Positions 1-12,956 of a DNA stretch of 64,000 bases are shown piece by piece. Position 1 is the first letter of the stretch, and the number at the start of each line of letters is the position of its first letter. The stretch is from contig JBCFYV010000225.1 of the NCBI GenBank assembly GCA_039000515.1, positions 35,301-99,300 on the forward strand, given 5' to 3'. The notes beneath the pieces were generated by a model. It made no database searches, was not told where the DNA came from, and saw only the letters and a list, made by a program, of their open reading frames with translations. Position numbers and translations under genes: made by a program. Origin of the DNA: Timema cristinae (taxonomy: Eukaryota; Arthropoda; Insecta; Phasmatodea; Timematidae).

Positions 1-809
1 TAGAGGAGAAAATTCATACTAATGGTACCTTCAATAAAGTACTAGTTGATTCCAGGTTTTAAGTTCAGCTATTAAAGAAATATTCAACAGTAAAATAATT
101 AACCCGCCTTGGTGGTCACATGTTCTTACACGATACTCCCCTGATGGACTATACTACAAAGGACGGGGAGATCGGTGTTAGATCCCGGTCGGCTGCACTA
201 AGTCGGGTTTTTACTAAATGGTTTCCAAACTATAAACTTTATTATATAACAGTATTTTAATTAGTAGGATAACGATATGAATGTAAGTTTAACATTGATT
301 GTTTTCCCAAAAAGGTTACATTTTTGACCAGCCTTGGTTTGACATGTGACCAGTGAAAGAATTTGAGAAACGCAGTAAATAATCGCTTTTTGTGACAACG
401 CCGGTGACTTAACGTTGTGCACAGGCTGCTAGGGACAGATATATTCCGATAGAGTGTGGTACTATCGGTTTGTCGTGCTCGTGACGGCCCGGTTAAAGAG
501 GGAGACAGTATCATTACCTCTCACTCTCACTTAACTTCTCACTTTGAGTACAAATAAAAGTAAGGAAAGAGGGGATTAGTAGCCTAACAGGAAATGTTTA
601 CAGGGGGGTTTGGTCGAATACAATGCTATCTTTAGAAGGACAGATACTTTTAACTACGCCTAGCTCAAGGGTGGATCCAGGGCTAGTTGTAGAGGTAAAT
701 TGGTTTTTACAAGGCTCTTTCAAGGATAAATTTAATAATTTTGATTAATAAAGATTTTAATTATAATATTGCGAGTTTAACAAACTAGTTGAAATTAACA
801 ATTAATTTA

Positions 810-812
<3 letters not shown>
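1..812. other. A/T-rich non-coding DNA
   Basis: No reading frame here resembles a known protein; the frames are short and low in complexity. A stretch near 100-230 has a tRNA-promoter-like look on the minus strand and could be an old SINE fragment, but I see no tail or target duplication, so I do not call it. Confidence 0.5.
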
Positions 813-849
<37 letters not shown>

Positions 850-850
850 T
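813..850. repeat. (TAA)n microsatellite
   Basis: About a dozen near-perfect TAA units followed by a few interrupted ones. The same trinucleotide tails the SINEs and the LINE in this window, so it may be the tail of a decayed retroposon, although no SINE body is recognisable beside it. Confidence 0.85.
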
Positions 851-1619
851 AATATAATAATACTTTAAGAAAGAACACAATTTAGATTAACCAATTTGTA
901 ATTTTAATACAAAAATAACATAAAACAAAAAGTCGCCGTCAAAATAAAAATAATAAATATATACTCTACATAGGTCTAAAGTGTTTTAGTAATAAAAGAA
1001 AAAATATGTATTTTAATACTAAACTTAATATTAATACTAGAACATTTTAGTTTTACTCTACTTTCTTTGCTCTAGAGCTAAGTTGAAAGAGATGTTGCCT
1101 AATTTTGATTAGGTCGTGTAGGTGATAGGATGAGGAAGGTGTTAGTCAGTCATTCTTTACAACTTTAAAGTATTGGTTTCGATATTTATGATTATTTTCT
1201 ATGCAGGAGGGATGATCGCATCCAACCCCACCCGGATCCTCCCCTGGCCTAGCCAGGGAAACTCAAATAAATATATGACTCTTAATGCTAATTAGAACAA
1301 ATTCACTGTGCTGTTTGTAAAGATGATTACATATTCCAACAAGTTAATGTACAAAATTAAATACACTTTTTGGAATATGTGGGATAAAAATGACATTAAC
1401 TTAAGGTTTTTTTAATTTAAGATAAACTTTTTTTTTAAATATGATATTCAACAAAATACAATAAGTGTAGTGATCTTGATATTTTTTGGACACACTTATA
1501 TTTAACTAGGACTGATTGCCATTAATGATATGATTTAAATTTCTAGGCCTAAGTACTAAGTTGTATTGTGTAAACAAAATTAGTTGCAGGTTCATATTGT
1601 TTACACTGTTATTATACAA
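851..1619. other. A/T-rich non-coding DNA
   Basis: I see no coding sequence or structured repeat. A short C-rich patch at about 1,220-1,260 stands out from the surrounding A/T richness. Confidence 0.5.
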
Positions 1620-2290
1620 ACTGGTCGATAAGCTGTAAAAAATATCTCGAAGGCTAGATGAGACATGTAGCCGACACGATTTTGAACAACTGGTTGACAA
1701 GTTCATGCTTAGGTGGACAAAGTGACAGCTAACTGGCTGACCAATTGGGGCTCCAGCTAACTGATCGACAGCACACTGGTCAACATGTGTGTAAAAAGTG
1801 GTCAACAGACAAGTGACTTGTCATGCAAAAGCAGTGTTGATCACATGGTCGATGTGAGTAGGACCATGTGATAAAGAGCCAATTGGTCGACAAAAAGTAT
1901 ACAAATATTTGGAATGCTTGGTGGGTTAATTATCTGACCCTAGTATGACCTACTGGTCGACTAGTTCATGCATACGAGGACAAAGTGATATATACACGAA
2001 TAGTTGACAAATTTGGGTGCATAAAACTAATCAACAATAAACTGGTCGATACGTGTGAACAAAGTGATCAACAGACAAGTAATCTACACGAAGGAGTACT
2101 TAGACCAAGTTGTTGATAAGGGTAGGACCATGTGCTAGACGACCAACTGATCGACAAAATATTAACACACATTTGATAGACTAGGTAACTAGTGGCCGTC
2201 GACTCGTCGAAAAATATGTACATAGAACCACAAAGTGATAGACAGCCAACTGGTCGAAAAAAAACAACTGGCAGACAAACTTTGAGATGG
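1620..2290. repeat. Degenerate minisatellite with a TGGTCGAC core
   Basis: The words TGGTCGA, GTTGACAA, AGTTCATGC and GGACAAAGTGA recur many times at irregular spacing. Two clear parallel stretches lie near 1,690-1,745 and 1,955-2,020. This reads as an old tandem array eroded by substitutions and indels. The minus-strand reading frames across it (around 1,506-1,805 and 2,068-2,313) are by-products of the repeats and resemble no protein. Confidence 0.6.
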
Positions 2291-2869
2291 TTCCATATAA
2301 TAGTGGACCACAAGTTAATACATAGCGAATAAAGAACTCGCTAAGCCTAAAGCTAGGTGTTTTATTTTTGTATCCAGGTGTTCTTTTTCCACTATATATT
2401 TAGTTACATTACAGTGAACGTCTGTCATCCGTTAATAATAACAATGTCAATCGATTAAAATAGTGCGCTCTACTTAACATTAAATAAACAATGTCCCTTC
2501 TGTTTAATGTACAATAAAAACAATTAAATGTTGGTAACTACACCAATCATATACATAATATACAGCGAAAATGTAAACCAAAATATTGTAAAAATTAATA
2601 GCAGAAAGGGTATGTTCTCTAAGAAGAAAATACAAGGAATTCATACAAATATTAAAGTTATTATTTTTATTACAGTAAAATAATCAACAAAATGATACAC
2701 AATTCTCTAACCACATCACTCTCAAGTAGCCTTATTAACGTTGTTATCTCCTGATTAAATATTACTTTATTTGGAAAGATTCTCACCTGTATTATTTTTT
2801 AATTGAGTGTATTTAGAATCTATTTTGCAATGTCACCTGGGCTATTTTTGAAAATTATATGCATGCATA
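2291..2869. other. A/T-rich non-coding DNA
   Basis: Nothing recognisable on either strand. Confidence 0.5.
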
Positions 2870-3560
2870 ATCTATTTGGAGTGCTTCCCTTCCAGCAAAT
2901 TTTTAAAACTGGATGTCTCTAGAAACTATTTGCAGGGTTCGTCGTCACCTCAATCCCTTGGCGCATTTTTGAAAATTAAACGTCTTAAGAAGTTATTTGC
3001 CGTTTTATTAAAGTCATTTAGCTTCATATTCGAGAATATCAGAAGGTGGGAACTACATCTAGAAGAGGGCTAATTTATTCCAAGAAGGGCAATCACCCCT
3101 CTCTACACTCCACTTATCGTTTTCTCTGTCCCTAATTTGAAGTGGTCCTTTCCCACTTTTTTGAAATTATACTCTTTTAAAAGATATTTAGAGTAGTCCC
3201 CCCTACAAATTATTTAGAACTTTGGATGTTCCTAGAACCTATTTTGAGTAGCGTCCTTCGGAAATTTGTTAAAAGTTTGGATACCTCCAGAAGCTATTTT
3301 TAATAGTCCTCAACCAGTTTACTTTTTTAAATTTAGATCTCCTGAAAGCTTATTTGAAGGGGTTCTCCTCCAAAAATGTTTAAAATTTAGGTGCTTCTAG
3401 AAAATATTTAGACTGCTCCTAGCTTGAATTTTTTTTCGAAAATTAGATGCCTTTAGAAACTTTGAGGTGGTCTTCTCTGGAAAACTTTTGATAATTGAAT
3501 GTATATAGAAGTTATTTTGAGGTTAATGCAAGATCTTTCAACTTCATTTTCGATAGTATC
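2870..3560. repeat. Degenerate tandem repeat of about 55-60 bp
   Basis: A unit containing AGAAACTATTTGGAGTGG, a C-rich word and TTTTTGAAAATTAGATGCC recurs roughly a dozen times with many changes. Related units occur again at 3,980-4,330 and 5,440-5,660, so the array is a dispersed or interrupted minisatellite. The plus-strand frame at 2,876-3,073 is repeat translation. Confidence 0.65.
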
Positions 3561-3979
3561 AGAGGATTTAAAATATATTTAGGGGGGTGGGATTTATTCC
3601 AGCTGAGATTATTTTCAGGGGAACGAGGCCCCTCTTGCCCCCCCCCCTCGGTTCTACCACCATAGATTGCAGTACTACACACATTTATTAGATGAATCCA
3701 TGCATAAAAAAAATTCTGACCATCTCCTGTTGGAAGACTTTATCACGATCCACATAGACAGGACCTTTCTCTCCCCACTAAAAACGAGGGTACATCCATG
3801 ATATTACTCTACATTCTAAACGTATATTTTTTAAATGTCTGGATCAAAAGGCCATTATTGCACGTGTGATGTGTGCTCAACTACAAGTAGAGATTAGGCA
3901 AGATAAACAGTAGTATGCATAGGCCTATACATTTACAAAAGGTGATTCACCCAGTGGTGGTGGAACTTTATTTGTGTAG

Positions 3980-4330
3980 GGGTGTATACATTTTTTTTAA
4001 GAGGAACTTTCTTCCAATTAATAGGAGATCCATATATTTTGTGAAAATTGAATACCCTTAGAATCCATTTTGAAAGGTTCTTGTCCAGTAATATTTTGAA
4101 AATTAGACTCCTTCCGAGATATTTGGAGTGATCCTCCTCTAGAACTGTTTTGATATTTGGATACCCCTAAACGCTAATTATAGTTTTCCTTACCTATAAT
4201 ATTTTTAATTTAATTTTTTAGAATAATATTTAAAGTGGTTTTCCCCATGGCAAATGTTTAAATGTGTATGCCCAAAACTATTTATAGTGGTCCTCACCTT
4301 TAAATTCTCAAATGATGGCAAATTTTCAAG
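3980..4330. repeat. Degenerate tandem repeat, same family as 2,870-3,560
   Basis: It has the same alternation of a short C-rich word, GAAAATT-A-A-CCC and AGAA-C-ATTT as the upstream array, with about five or six decayed units. Confidence 0.5.
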
Positions 4331-4377
4331 AACATTTCCCGGGATTTTTCCCAATTTTACTGGTGAGTGGCCACCCT

Positions 4378-4578
4378 TAAAATATTACTTGTGGTATATC
4401 CCTCACAATTAACTACAAATAACACTCATATCACCTACTGACAAAATATTACTCTACTCTCTCACAATTCATTACAAGTAACACTCTTAATTCACGTCCT
4501 AACAAAATATTACTTTGGATATATACCTCGCAATTAATTACAAGTAACATTGTTAAATCACTTATTGACAAAATATTT
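4378..4578. repeat. Tandem repeat of about 63 bp, three copies
   Basis: Three successive units share ACAAAATATTACT, CTCACAATTAATTACAA and GTAACACT. The copies begin near 4,378, 4,441 and 4,502. The short frame starting at 4,550 is not supported as a gene. Confidence 0.7.
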
Positions 4579-5439
4579 CTTGATTAATCTCAAACAAGTT
4601 CAATATACCTACATCAACTCTCTTTTTAAAATATTTCAAATTTTTGAAAAATCACTCATCACACTTCAAAATTTTACTGACCAAAAACCAAATAGCCTCT
4701 ACGTTATTTGTGAGATCAATTACTCCCTAGGTTTGCATTTTAATCAGAATCTTTATATCCAGTTTTGAAAAAAATGTATTAAAAAATCTCTCATTTGTAA
4801 AATACCCTTAATTTGAAGGCTAGGGTCAAAATAAAATAAACTTGTTGAGATATTGCCCTATAATTTATAGATATCAAGTTTGAAGAAATCAATCAAACCG
4901 TATCCGTTCCGTGGCCAGGGACAGGTTAACAGATAGACATGGGGACAAACAGAATTGTGAAAACTAGTTTTTTGAGTTCGAGTTTATAAAAAAGTAAAAA
5001 TTCATCAATATCGTGAAACATTTTTGTTTTTTTCAAGATTACAATATTTTATCTTGATATGAGTAAGTAAAAGAGTGGTTACCCTGGTATTTGTTTGGAC
5101 ACTATTCAGCAACCAGAAAACTGCTCACTGAGGGCTGTCTGTCAATTCATGCATAGCTAACATTGTATCACCACTCTCTAACACCAACACTTGCTTAGTG
5201 AGGAAGTAGACTCGATACTTGCTAGTTTATAAACTAAACATTTTAATATGACAAAGTTTATACTATGCTTCGTAACCTTGAATACAAACACTTGAACTAA
5301 GACGCTTTAGCTTTTACTCTTTGAAACACATTTATTGTATGTTAGTATTTAAAAAAATATATTACTAATAATGACGCCTACTACATCATGCCTGTTCCAT
5401 TCTATCTTGTTCCATCAAATTTACCCTTTCGTTAAGCCA

Positions 5440-5660
5440 GTGGTGTGCCTAGACATTTCCATCAGGGGGCCACTAGGATTTTACCAAGTTCCCTCCCATA
5501 TCATCGTCTGATAATTTTTTAAAAATAAGATTTCTCTAAAAGCTATTTGGAGCTTCCCACCCCCAGATAAAAAAAATAGATGCCTCTCTCATTTATTTGG
5601 AGTTATACTTATATGGATTTATTTTAATTAGATGCTTCTAGAAACTATAGGTTCGCTTCA
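5440..5660. repeat. Decayed copy of the 55-60 bp repeat family
   Basis: It again contains words such as CTATTTGGAG, GATGCCTCT and GATGCTTCTAGAAACTA, and ends where a coding-like segment begins on the minus strand. Confidence 0.5.
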
Positions 5661-5679
5661 TAAATATTTTCAATTGTAT

Positions 5680-6158
5680 TTAGAGTTCAATGTGTTCTTC
5701 TCCCAACAAATAGTTAATTTTTACGAGTTGTTTTGAGGTAATGCATTGCTTACCATCACAATTGTCACAAAAATTAACCAGAGTAAATTCAAGCCCATTT
5801 CTTATTTCCTTTTCTAGTTTATAGTGACCTAACGTACATGATTTGGAGTGCTCATCTAATTTAATGATCTGTTTAGAAAAAGGCATTACATCAATAATTC
5901 GGTGACCCGTAGTGGAAGAATCCTGTGTTCTTTCAACCTTTCAATATTTTCTATGAAAAGTGCTAGTAAGGTATTTTCATTACTATATTCATATTTTGAA
6001 ATAGTGTTTTCACTAACGAGTGAAGGATGTTCCACATTCGGTAGTAAATCCTCCAATTCGTCATCTCCATCAAAAAAGTATGTGTCTGCCTGCATATCTT
6101 TGGAACTGGAGGTTCCTGCAGTTGGTGTAAAGTCTTCACTTTCTTGGGCGCAAGTCCT
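5680..6158 (-). pseudogene. Mutator-like transposase-domain gene, broken exon
   Basis: On the minus strand an open frame follows a splice-acceptor-like TTTTTAG at about 6,160 and runs through an acidic stretch to a stop at 5,886. A second frame (5,886-5,680) continues in a coding-like way. It contains GHRIID followed by a segment with CDNCDGKQC, which I recognise as the N-terminal pattern of insect proteins annotated as Mutator-like transposase domain-containing (usually G-R-I-V-D followed some 40 residues later by a C-x2-C pair). The two frames appear to be one exon split by a small indel near 5,915-5,935. The downstream catalytic half is absent. Whether this is a domesticated gene exon or a transposon relic cannot be told from the fragment. 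The family call is from memory of its conserved pattern and is moderate. Confidence 0.4.
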
Positions 6159-6159
6159 A

Positions 6160-7035
6160 AAAACTATTAAATATATATATATTTTTTACATAGTTATTTA
6201 TTTATTACAGAACGTCTTACCATTCATCTAAGCTATTCGCATTTAGTTATTATAATAAGGTAAGAGTGAGTAAAGTAGATTAGAGAGGAAAAGTACCGCG
6301 TTTGTGTGGAGGAAGCGTGGGAAGCTGTTACTAAAAGAAGCTTTAGTAGATTACACCAAGTCGGAATTCAAACCTTGACCTCCCACTCACTAACAAACCA
6401 GAAAAACATGTAATTTACTTGGCATTCATACTGATTAGGGCTTATAATCACTAACCCATAACTTACAAATTATATTATAATACAATCATCACCTTATATT
6501 TTGTGTATATCTAAGGACTATTTTAAACTTTAGTTAGCCAACACACTCGATTACAAAAACTTGCCATCATTTCCGTTTGGAACCAATTTAACGCGGCCAC
6601 ATTTCATGTACAAGACTGTAAATTTTTTTTACAATTTATTTATCAACATAAATATATTTGGCACATTTTTGGCATATTCGTAGAATTTTTTTAGAAAATA
6701 AACAAATAAAATACGCCTACATATACTTTAACAAACACAAAATACAAATATTAGTTGTAATATTTTCAAACTACAGTTACTTTTAAGTGATTCAAATTTG
6801 TTTCCGGTTAATTATGATTCTTCTTTCTGGATTCTCCATTTCTTTAAATCTCTGGATCGTTTTCTTCTTTTGAATACTTTACTTGGAAATGAACGAGGCT
6901 TAGACATTTTGTACACAGTAAAATTCATACAAAAGTTGATTAATATCAAGACCATAGTCGGGAAATTTTATGAACAATATATATTGCTTTATTTATGGTT
7001 TAAACAATACCAAAATTAATGTACAAGTACAAATT
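6160..7035. other. A/T-rich non-coding DNA
   Basis: No coding signal. A segment at about 6,290-6,400 contains a B-box-like word on the minus strand (near GGTTTGAATTCC) and could be an old SINE, but the rest of a SINE body is not clear. Confidence 0.4.
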
Positions 7036-7270
7036 AGGGGGCTGTGTTACCATAAAAAGCACTTCAGAGAGCATCTAAAGGTGTTTAATAATTATAATTT
7101 TTTCTAGCCTTCGGCAGCTATGGTGTTAGGCTGCCATGAAAATACTTTAGAGAGCTTTAGAGGTGTTTAATATTTTGATTTTTTTTTTTCCAACCTATGT
7201 CAGTTATGATGTTATGTTGCCATAAAAATGCTTCTAGAGGAGTTTAATACTTAGAATTTGTCCTAGCCTC
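7036..7270. repeat. Tandem repeat of about 95 bp, three copies
   Basis: Three units share GTTGCCATAAAAATGCTT (or close variants), AGAGG-GTTTAATA and a T-rich stretch followed by C-TAGCC. They start near 7,045, 7,130 and 7,210. Confidence 0.7.
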
Positions 7271-8533
7271 CATCAATTGGGGGATGCCCCCACCCCCTAA
7301 AATTATTTGCTGGCTAAGGCCTTGATTAGTATAATTATATTTATGCCAGTTAAATGGTAGCCTACGCTCAAACTAAAATACAAAACTAAACAATGTCAAA
7401 GATTACTGGTAACAATAGACTGTACAGATTTCACACATTAAATAGCTAACAGGCAAGAACAGTCTAAAATATCAGAATATTACTCTTCGTATGTTTTTGT
7501 ACCTCAATACTTTTCTCAGCTGGTTTTGAAAAGTTTGCTAATGATCTTCATCCCCCTCATCACTCCCCGCCGCCCACCGCTGTCAATCAAAACACAAGCG
7601 ATCTCTCCTACCTGTGTTTGGTTCTCAACGGTACGGCCCGGTTTGGCTGTATTTATTTCTGTGAAAATAACGTAATTTCTGGCTATTTCCTATCCAGTTT
7701 TTAAAATATGATAGTAACGATTGTATGAAAAATGTCAAATGAACCAGTATTTATTGCTTAATAAGGAGAGTTAAATTTAATTTCAAAATACAAAGTAGTT
7801 TTCTAATAGGAAATTTATTTGTAAACGAATGAGAAAGTCTGCCGCCGATTCAGTTTCATTATTTATTAAATACAAATTAATATCTTGGAAAATATGGTAC
7901 AGACCGTGCCTAAAATATGTTTACCATATAGTGCTATACTATCCGTACATCCACAAAAAAAATGAAGGCTTTTGCTTGTATTTCTTAATACTTGGATACG
8001 AATTAGTATTATTAAGTTAAATTAATCATTATAACTATTTAATCAAAAAATACATAACAATTTTGCTCTATTATTACTTATTTTAATATTTTTATTCTAT
8101 TAAAAAGACCCACAACAATAAAAATAAGAAAATAAAATAAAATATTATCACTCTTGCACAGCCTTAACTGACGATTGTCAATATTAATAAATTTATGAAA
8201 TTGACCACCGATTACAAATATTGTTGGTCTTACTACTCCTACGCAATGAAGCGTTGGGCTTATTGTAAAATAAGTATCCAGATTGTACAGTTAGTAACAC
8301 TGCTAGTAACTAAGTGATAAAGCTTGACCATGTGTTAATAAAGATAATTTTGGAAGATTTGTTCAATCATGCATGCCATTTGTTGTGTTTAATATTATAT
8401 GTAATTGTGTAAAGTAAACTGTAAATCGACACAAATAAATATAGATGTTTTATTATATACCCTTTGTTATACAAGTAGTATGCCGATTAAATAAATATTC
8501 CCAGCAGTTACGTGAAGCATACAAGTTTGAGAA
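7271..8533. other. A/T-rich non-coding DNA
   Basis: No recognisable gene. Short frames such as 7,829-8,020 are A/T-biased and resemble nothing I know. Confidence 0.5.
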
Positions 8534-8542
8534 TCACTTATA
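8534..8542. repeat. LINE target-site duplication, 3' side
   Basis: TCACTTATA here is repeated exactly at 14,809-14,817, on the other side of the LINE. With one mismatch the match extends two bases further out. It directly abuts the (TAA)n tail of the minus-strand element, as expected for target-primed reverse transcription. Confidence 0.75.
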
Positions 8543-8561
8543 CATTATTATTATTATTATT

Positions 8562-8914
8562 GTTTAACGGCCCATCGACACATCTAGGTCATTAGGGCCT
8601 TGAAATATATTAAAAACATAATAAAATCCCCATAGGGGAAAGAGATAAAACATTCACCAACTGAGACAATCCATAGGAGTGCGCAAATGGGCTCTTGGTA
8701 TAAATTAAGTGATACACTTGCTAAAAAAAACCACAAGTGTATCACTCCAATAAAAAGACAAAACAAACATATAAAATATAACACGTTAAAAAGACACAAC
8801 ATGTTAAAATGATAATACGTTAAAAAGACAAAACAACATGTTAAATTGTAATAAAACTGTTAAAAAGATCTCAATATGAGATAATATCCAAAAGAGCCAC
8901 TTTATAAAAGTGAC
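8562..8914 (-). other. LINE 3' UTR with short internal repeats
   Basis: Between the RNase H stop codon and the TAA tail there are several copies of GTTAAAAAGA and of ACATGTTAAA, mostly at 8,780-8,870, plus a short inverted pair around CACTTG...CAAGTGTATCAC at about 8,690-8,745. The same words occur in the second copy at 63,240-63,590, so they belong to the element. Confidence 0.7.
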
Positions 8915-11900
8915 TCAAATGGCGTTAAAAAGATCCGCCTGGCGTATAAAACGGAGTAAACAAATAACTCCATCCGCACTATCGCGTAATAAAAAACGTA
9001 ATTCAACTTTAAAATCAAGACCCAGACGGATAGGGGCTAGTTTGCGACACTCCACCAAAATGTGATGCACACTAAGGGGAGTATCACAAAACTCACACAC
9101 TGGAGGTGGATCCCCTCTTAGTAAAAAACTATGGGTCAATGAAGTATGCCCGACGCGGAGTCTCGTCACGATGACCTCCGCTTTTCTAGACTTTCGTATA
9201 GAAGCGGGCCATCGCGACACACCATCCCTGATGGACCGCAGCTTGTTCTGAGCAGGGGTCGAGACCCACTGCTCGTGCCGGGTGCGTGAGACTCCACGCC
9301 GAACATAACCCTTTAGATCTAAAAACATGACACACAGACTCGACTCCGGAGTAAGGCGTGCTACCTCCTTGGCTGCCTGGTACGCCAGATCATTTACTGG
9401 AAGACCAGAGTGACCAGGAATCCAGCAAAAGGCGAGCCGGGTGCTTAATGAATCAATTTTAAAAATTTGCTCATGTATCATCTGCACGAGGGGATTCCAG
9501 GAGTAGAGAGTGGACAATGCCAACAGAGCACTCATGGAATCCATGCAGATGAGGACAGAACGGTGACTACTTCGGTAAACAAAACACAAAGATTTAAAAA
9601 TGGCATATAATTTAGCCGTAAAAACACTGGTTTCTTTAGGAAAACCAAATTTAAAATTGGATTCTTCCACAACAAAAGCACATCTCACGGAGGCTCCAGA
9701 TTTAGAGCCGTCAGTGTAGATGCGCTCAAATCCGTTAAAGCGAGTGGAGAGGAGCTCATTAAAGGTCCTCTCATATACAAAGTTTGGGGTGGTCGCTTTA
9801 GGGAACTTGGCAAGATCAAAATGGCATTGAGGTAGGCGTTTCTTCCAGGGAGAAACACGACCTGAGGATGTGGGGATAGCCTTTGGCAAAACTATCCCAC
9901 ACGTGTCGAAAACCGATAGCATCCTGATCCCAACTGGCCTTGTACTACGCCATTTGGTTTCATACAAGACACGGTTAGGGGGATGAAACACAGGACGATA
10001 GGCAACATGCTGCGCCATGCAATGAAGTTTCGAAACGTAATATGCCAGAAGATAGGACCGCTAGTAAGAAAGAGGCGGCTCACCGGCGTCGGCACAGATG
10101 CGACGACTGGACTGGTACGAAAGGCACCAGTAGCCAGTCGAATGCCAGCATTGTGGACACTATCTACTATCTTTAACACCGAGGGTCTAGCTGAGCCATA
10201 AACAAAGCTCCCGTAATCTAGTTTAGATCTGACCAGGGCCCTATACAGCCGCATCAAGGTTTCCCTATCAGCACCCCAGGAACGGCCGCTAACCACTTTG
10301 AGCAAATTCAATGCCTTGATACACCTCGCTTTCAGGTCTTTGATGTGATGGATCCAAGTTAGTTTAAAATCAAATAAAAGTCCCAGGAACCTAACGCTCT
10401 CCGAGACTGGTAAAACAACATGGTTCATTAAAATATTGGGGACTTGCTGTATTCCGCGTAATCTGTGGAAATGGACTACCATCGTCTTGGCCTCTGAGAA
10501 GGTAAAGCCACTATGCGATGCCCATATACACAGATTGTTGACAGCTAATTGTATCTGACGTTCAGCTCTGTGGAGACTCGATGAACTGCAATAAATTGCG
10601 TAGTCATCCACAAAAGGACATGAACGGACAGGTACGCGCACGTTGTCCACGATGCTATTTATCGCGATAGTGAATAACGTACGGCTTAAAATACTACCCT
10701 GATGTACCCCATTTTCTTGAATAAAATCATCGGATAAGGTGTTGTTTAACTTTACCCGGAAGTGTCTATCAGACATAAAATTAGATATAAAAATAGGGAG
10801 GTTCCCCGGAACCCCAATTAAACAGGGTTTTTAAAATGCCGTACCGCCAGGTGGTATCGTAAGCCTTCTCCAAATCAAAGAAGACAGCAAAGAGGTGCTG
10901 TTTATGGAGGAAAGCGTCACGAGCTGCTGTCTCAAGGCGAACAAGGTGATCCACCGTGGATCGGTTACGGCGAAAGCCACATTGCATATTGGATAGTAGA
11001 TTGCAGGATTATAGATACCATATAAATCTTTTATTGATCATTTTCTCTAATATTTTGCATACACAACTAGTTAAGGCTATCGGTCTATAACTAGTTGGCT
11101 CTAATTTATCCTTGCCACTTTTATATATTGGGATAATGGTTGCTAGACTCCACAGTGTTTGGAATTGACGAGATTCCCAAACACATTTGTAGAGGTCTAA
11201 GAGGAACGCCCGTCCAGCAGGGGACAGTTGGCGCAACATTTCGTAATGGATATCATCCGGGCCAGAAGTTGTATTGCCCGCCTGGGACAGGGCATAGGTA
11301 AGTTCCTCTTTAGTAAAGGGGGAGTTATAATCCTCCCCCGACTTTGGCCAAAATCAATAGTAAGGTGCTCGATGCTGCGCTTATGCACCACTAACTCGTT
11401 AGAGTAGCTCGCAGTGCTAGAAATATTGGCGAACATCGAGCCCAATACATTGGCGACCTCCACAGGGGAGGAGACACGTGAACCGTTAGACATGAGGGCA
11501 GGTATATTGTTATTGGAATTGTTGCTATTACTTAATTTACGGATATTATCCCAAACCTTAGTTGTGGGGGTGGATATTGTAAGGGTTGAAATAAATTTTC
11601 TCCAAGACTCTCTTCTGCTTTCACGAATGATACGGCGAGCTTGAGCACGTAGAATCCGGAATGACTCCAGGTTCTCCAAGGTAGGACGTCGGTGAAAAAG
11701 ACGTAGGGCCCTTCGACGGTCAGAAATAGCCAACCGACACTCCTCGTTCCACCAGGGAACGGGACGGTGGCGCGGATTTGGCGAGGATTTAGGGATGAAG
11801 GCCCTCTCCGCCGCGATGACCGTCGAAGTAAAATACTAAGTCCTACAATCGACGTCAGGAGAAGGGGATTCGTGGAAAACCACGAGCTCGCGGAATTTAT

Positions 11901-12602
11901 CCCTGACGGGACGTTTAATCACCCATTGGGGAACTCGTGCCGTACTTGGGCAATCTTGGAGTGGGGAAAGCAGTATAGGGAAGTGATCGCTCCCGCATAG
12001 GTCCGTATGGACATCCCAAAGGAAGAGGGCAGCGATACCTGGGCTACATAAAGTTAGGTCGATGGCAGAGGATACACCATTAAAAGTGGAGAAGTGTGTA
12101 GGGGTCCCGGTTTTCATTAGCACCAGGTTTCCCGAGACAAGTATATCCTCTACCATCCTCCCGCGGGCATCTGTAAAATTAGATCCTCACACCAGGTTAT
12201 GCGCATTTAAGTCCCCCAAGATGATATAGGGGGCGGGAAGTTGCATAAAGAGGGCCTCTAAGCTCCTCTTCGAAATACGTTCACCTGGCGGGAGGTATAT
12301 GCAGCATACGGTCATCTCCAAACCAAGGGAGACTCGGACAGCGATAACTTGGAGATCAGAAACGATGTTAATATTTTTGTGATATATATTGCTTCGTGCG
12401 AATATAGCCACACCTCCGCTAGCCCGATCAAAGAAAGGCTTGTCGGTACGATACACATCGTACCCACGAAGCATCGGGTTGTCATTTGGGCGGAAGTGGG
12501 TCTCCTGCAAACACAAGATGGAAGGATGCAGGGAACAAATTTGTTGTTTAATTTCCTCTACACGAGCATAGAAACCCTACAATTCCATTGTAGTAGTGAC
12601 AT
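8915..12602 (-). pseudogene. LINE ORF2: AP endonuclease, reverse transcriptase and RNase H, frameshifted
   Basis: ORF2 encodes the enzyme that nicks target DNA, copies the element RNA and removes it. The likely start is the ATG at 12,602, followed by an LQWNCR segment typical of LINE endonucleases. Endonuclease motifs are LQETHF (about 12,510), GDLNAHN (about 12,200) and GSDHFPI (about 11,990). Reverse transcriptase shows FFDLEKAYDT (motif A, about 10,870), GVHQGSILS (motif B, about 10,700) and FVDDYAIY (motif C, about 10,610). RNase H shows IYTDGSK, MDSMSALL and a WIPGHSG-type motif at about 9,720-9,400. Reading frames break near 12,560, 12,170, 11,800, 11,300, 11,000, 10,780 and 9,950. In RNase H the usual Glu of the TAELYAI-type motif reads Lys and the usual last Asp (NELAD) reads Tyr, which would remove catalytic residues. 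Confidence 0.9.
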
Positions 12603-12956
12603 ACTTTATTAATATAAGATTTAATTATCCTCGCAATCCATGACACTATCTCTTAAAAATAAAAATTGGTTGAGTGCCTTTTTAGGTCCTCTTGCCTTTT
12701 CCAGTCTCTCCTGGATCTCCCGCTTCAGGAGAGGCTTCGGTTTATTTTGGAGAGACTGGGTAGTTGGATCCTTGTGCGAAGGCTTTGTTAAGGCCTTCGA
12801 CGTTTTTTCATATAATTCTTTTCGGCGGTCTCTCGCTGGTCCTTCTTCAAGGCACCAGTGGGACTCTCCTTGGCGGTTTCACCTGTTTCACCACTCATCC
12901 CGGCCTCTTGAGGCCCATAGGCGTGGGTGAGTGACTCAACAGTGGCCGCACGCAAT

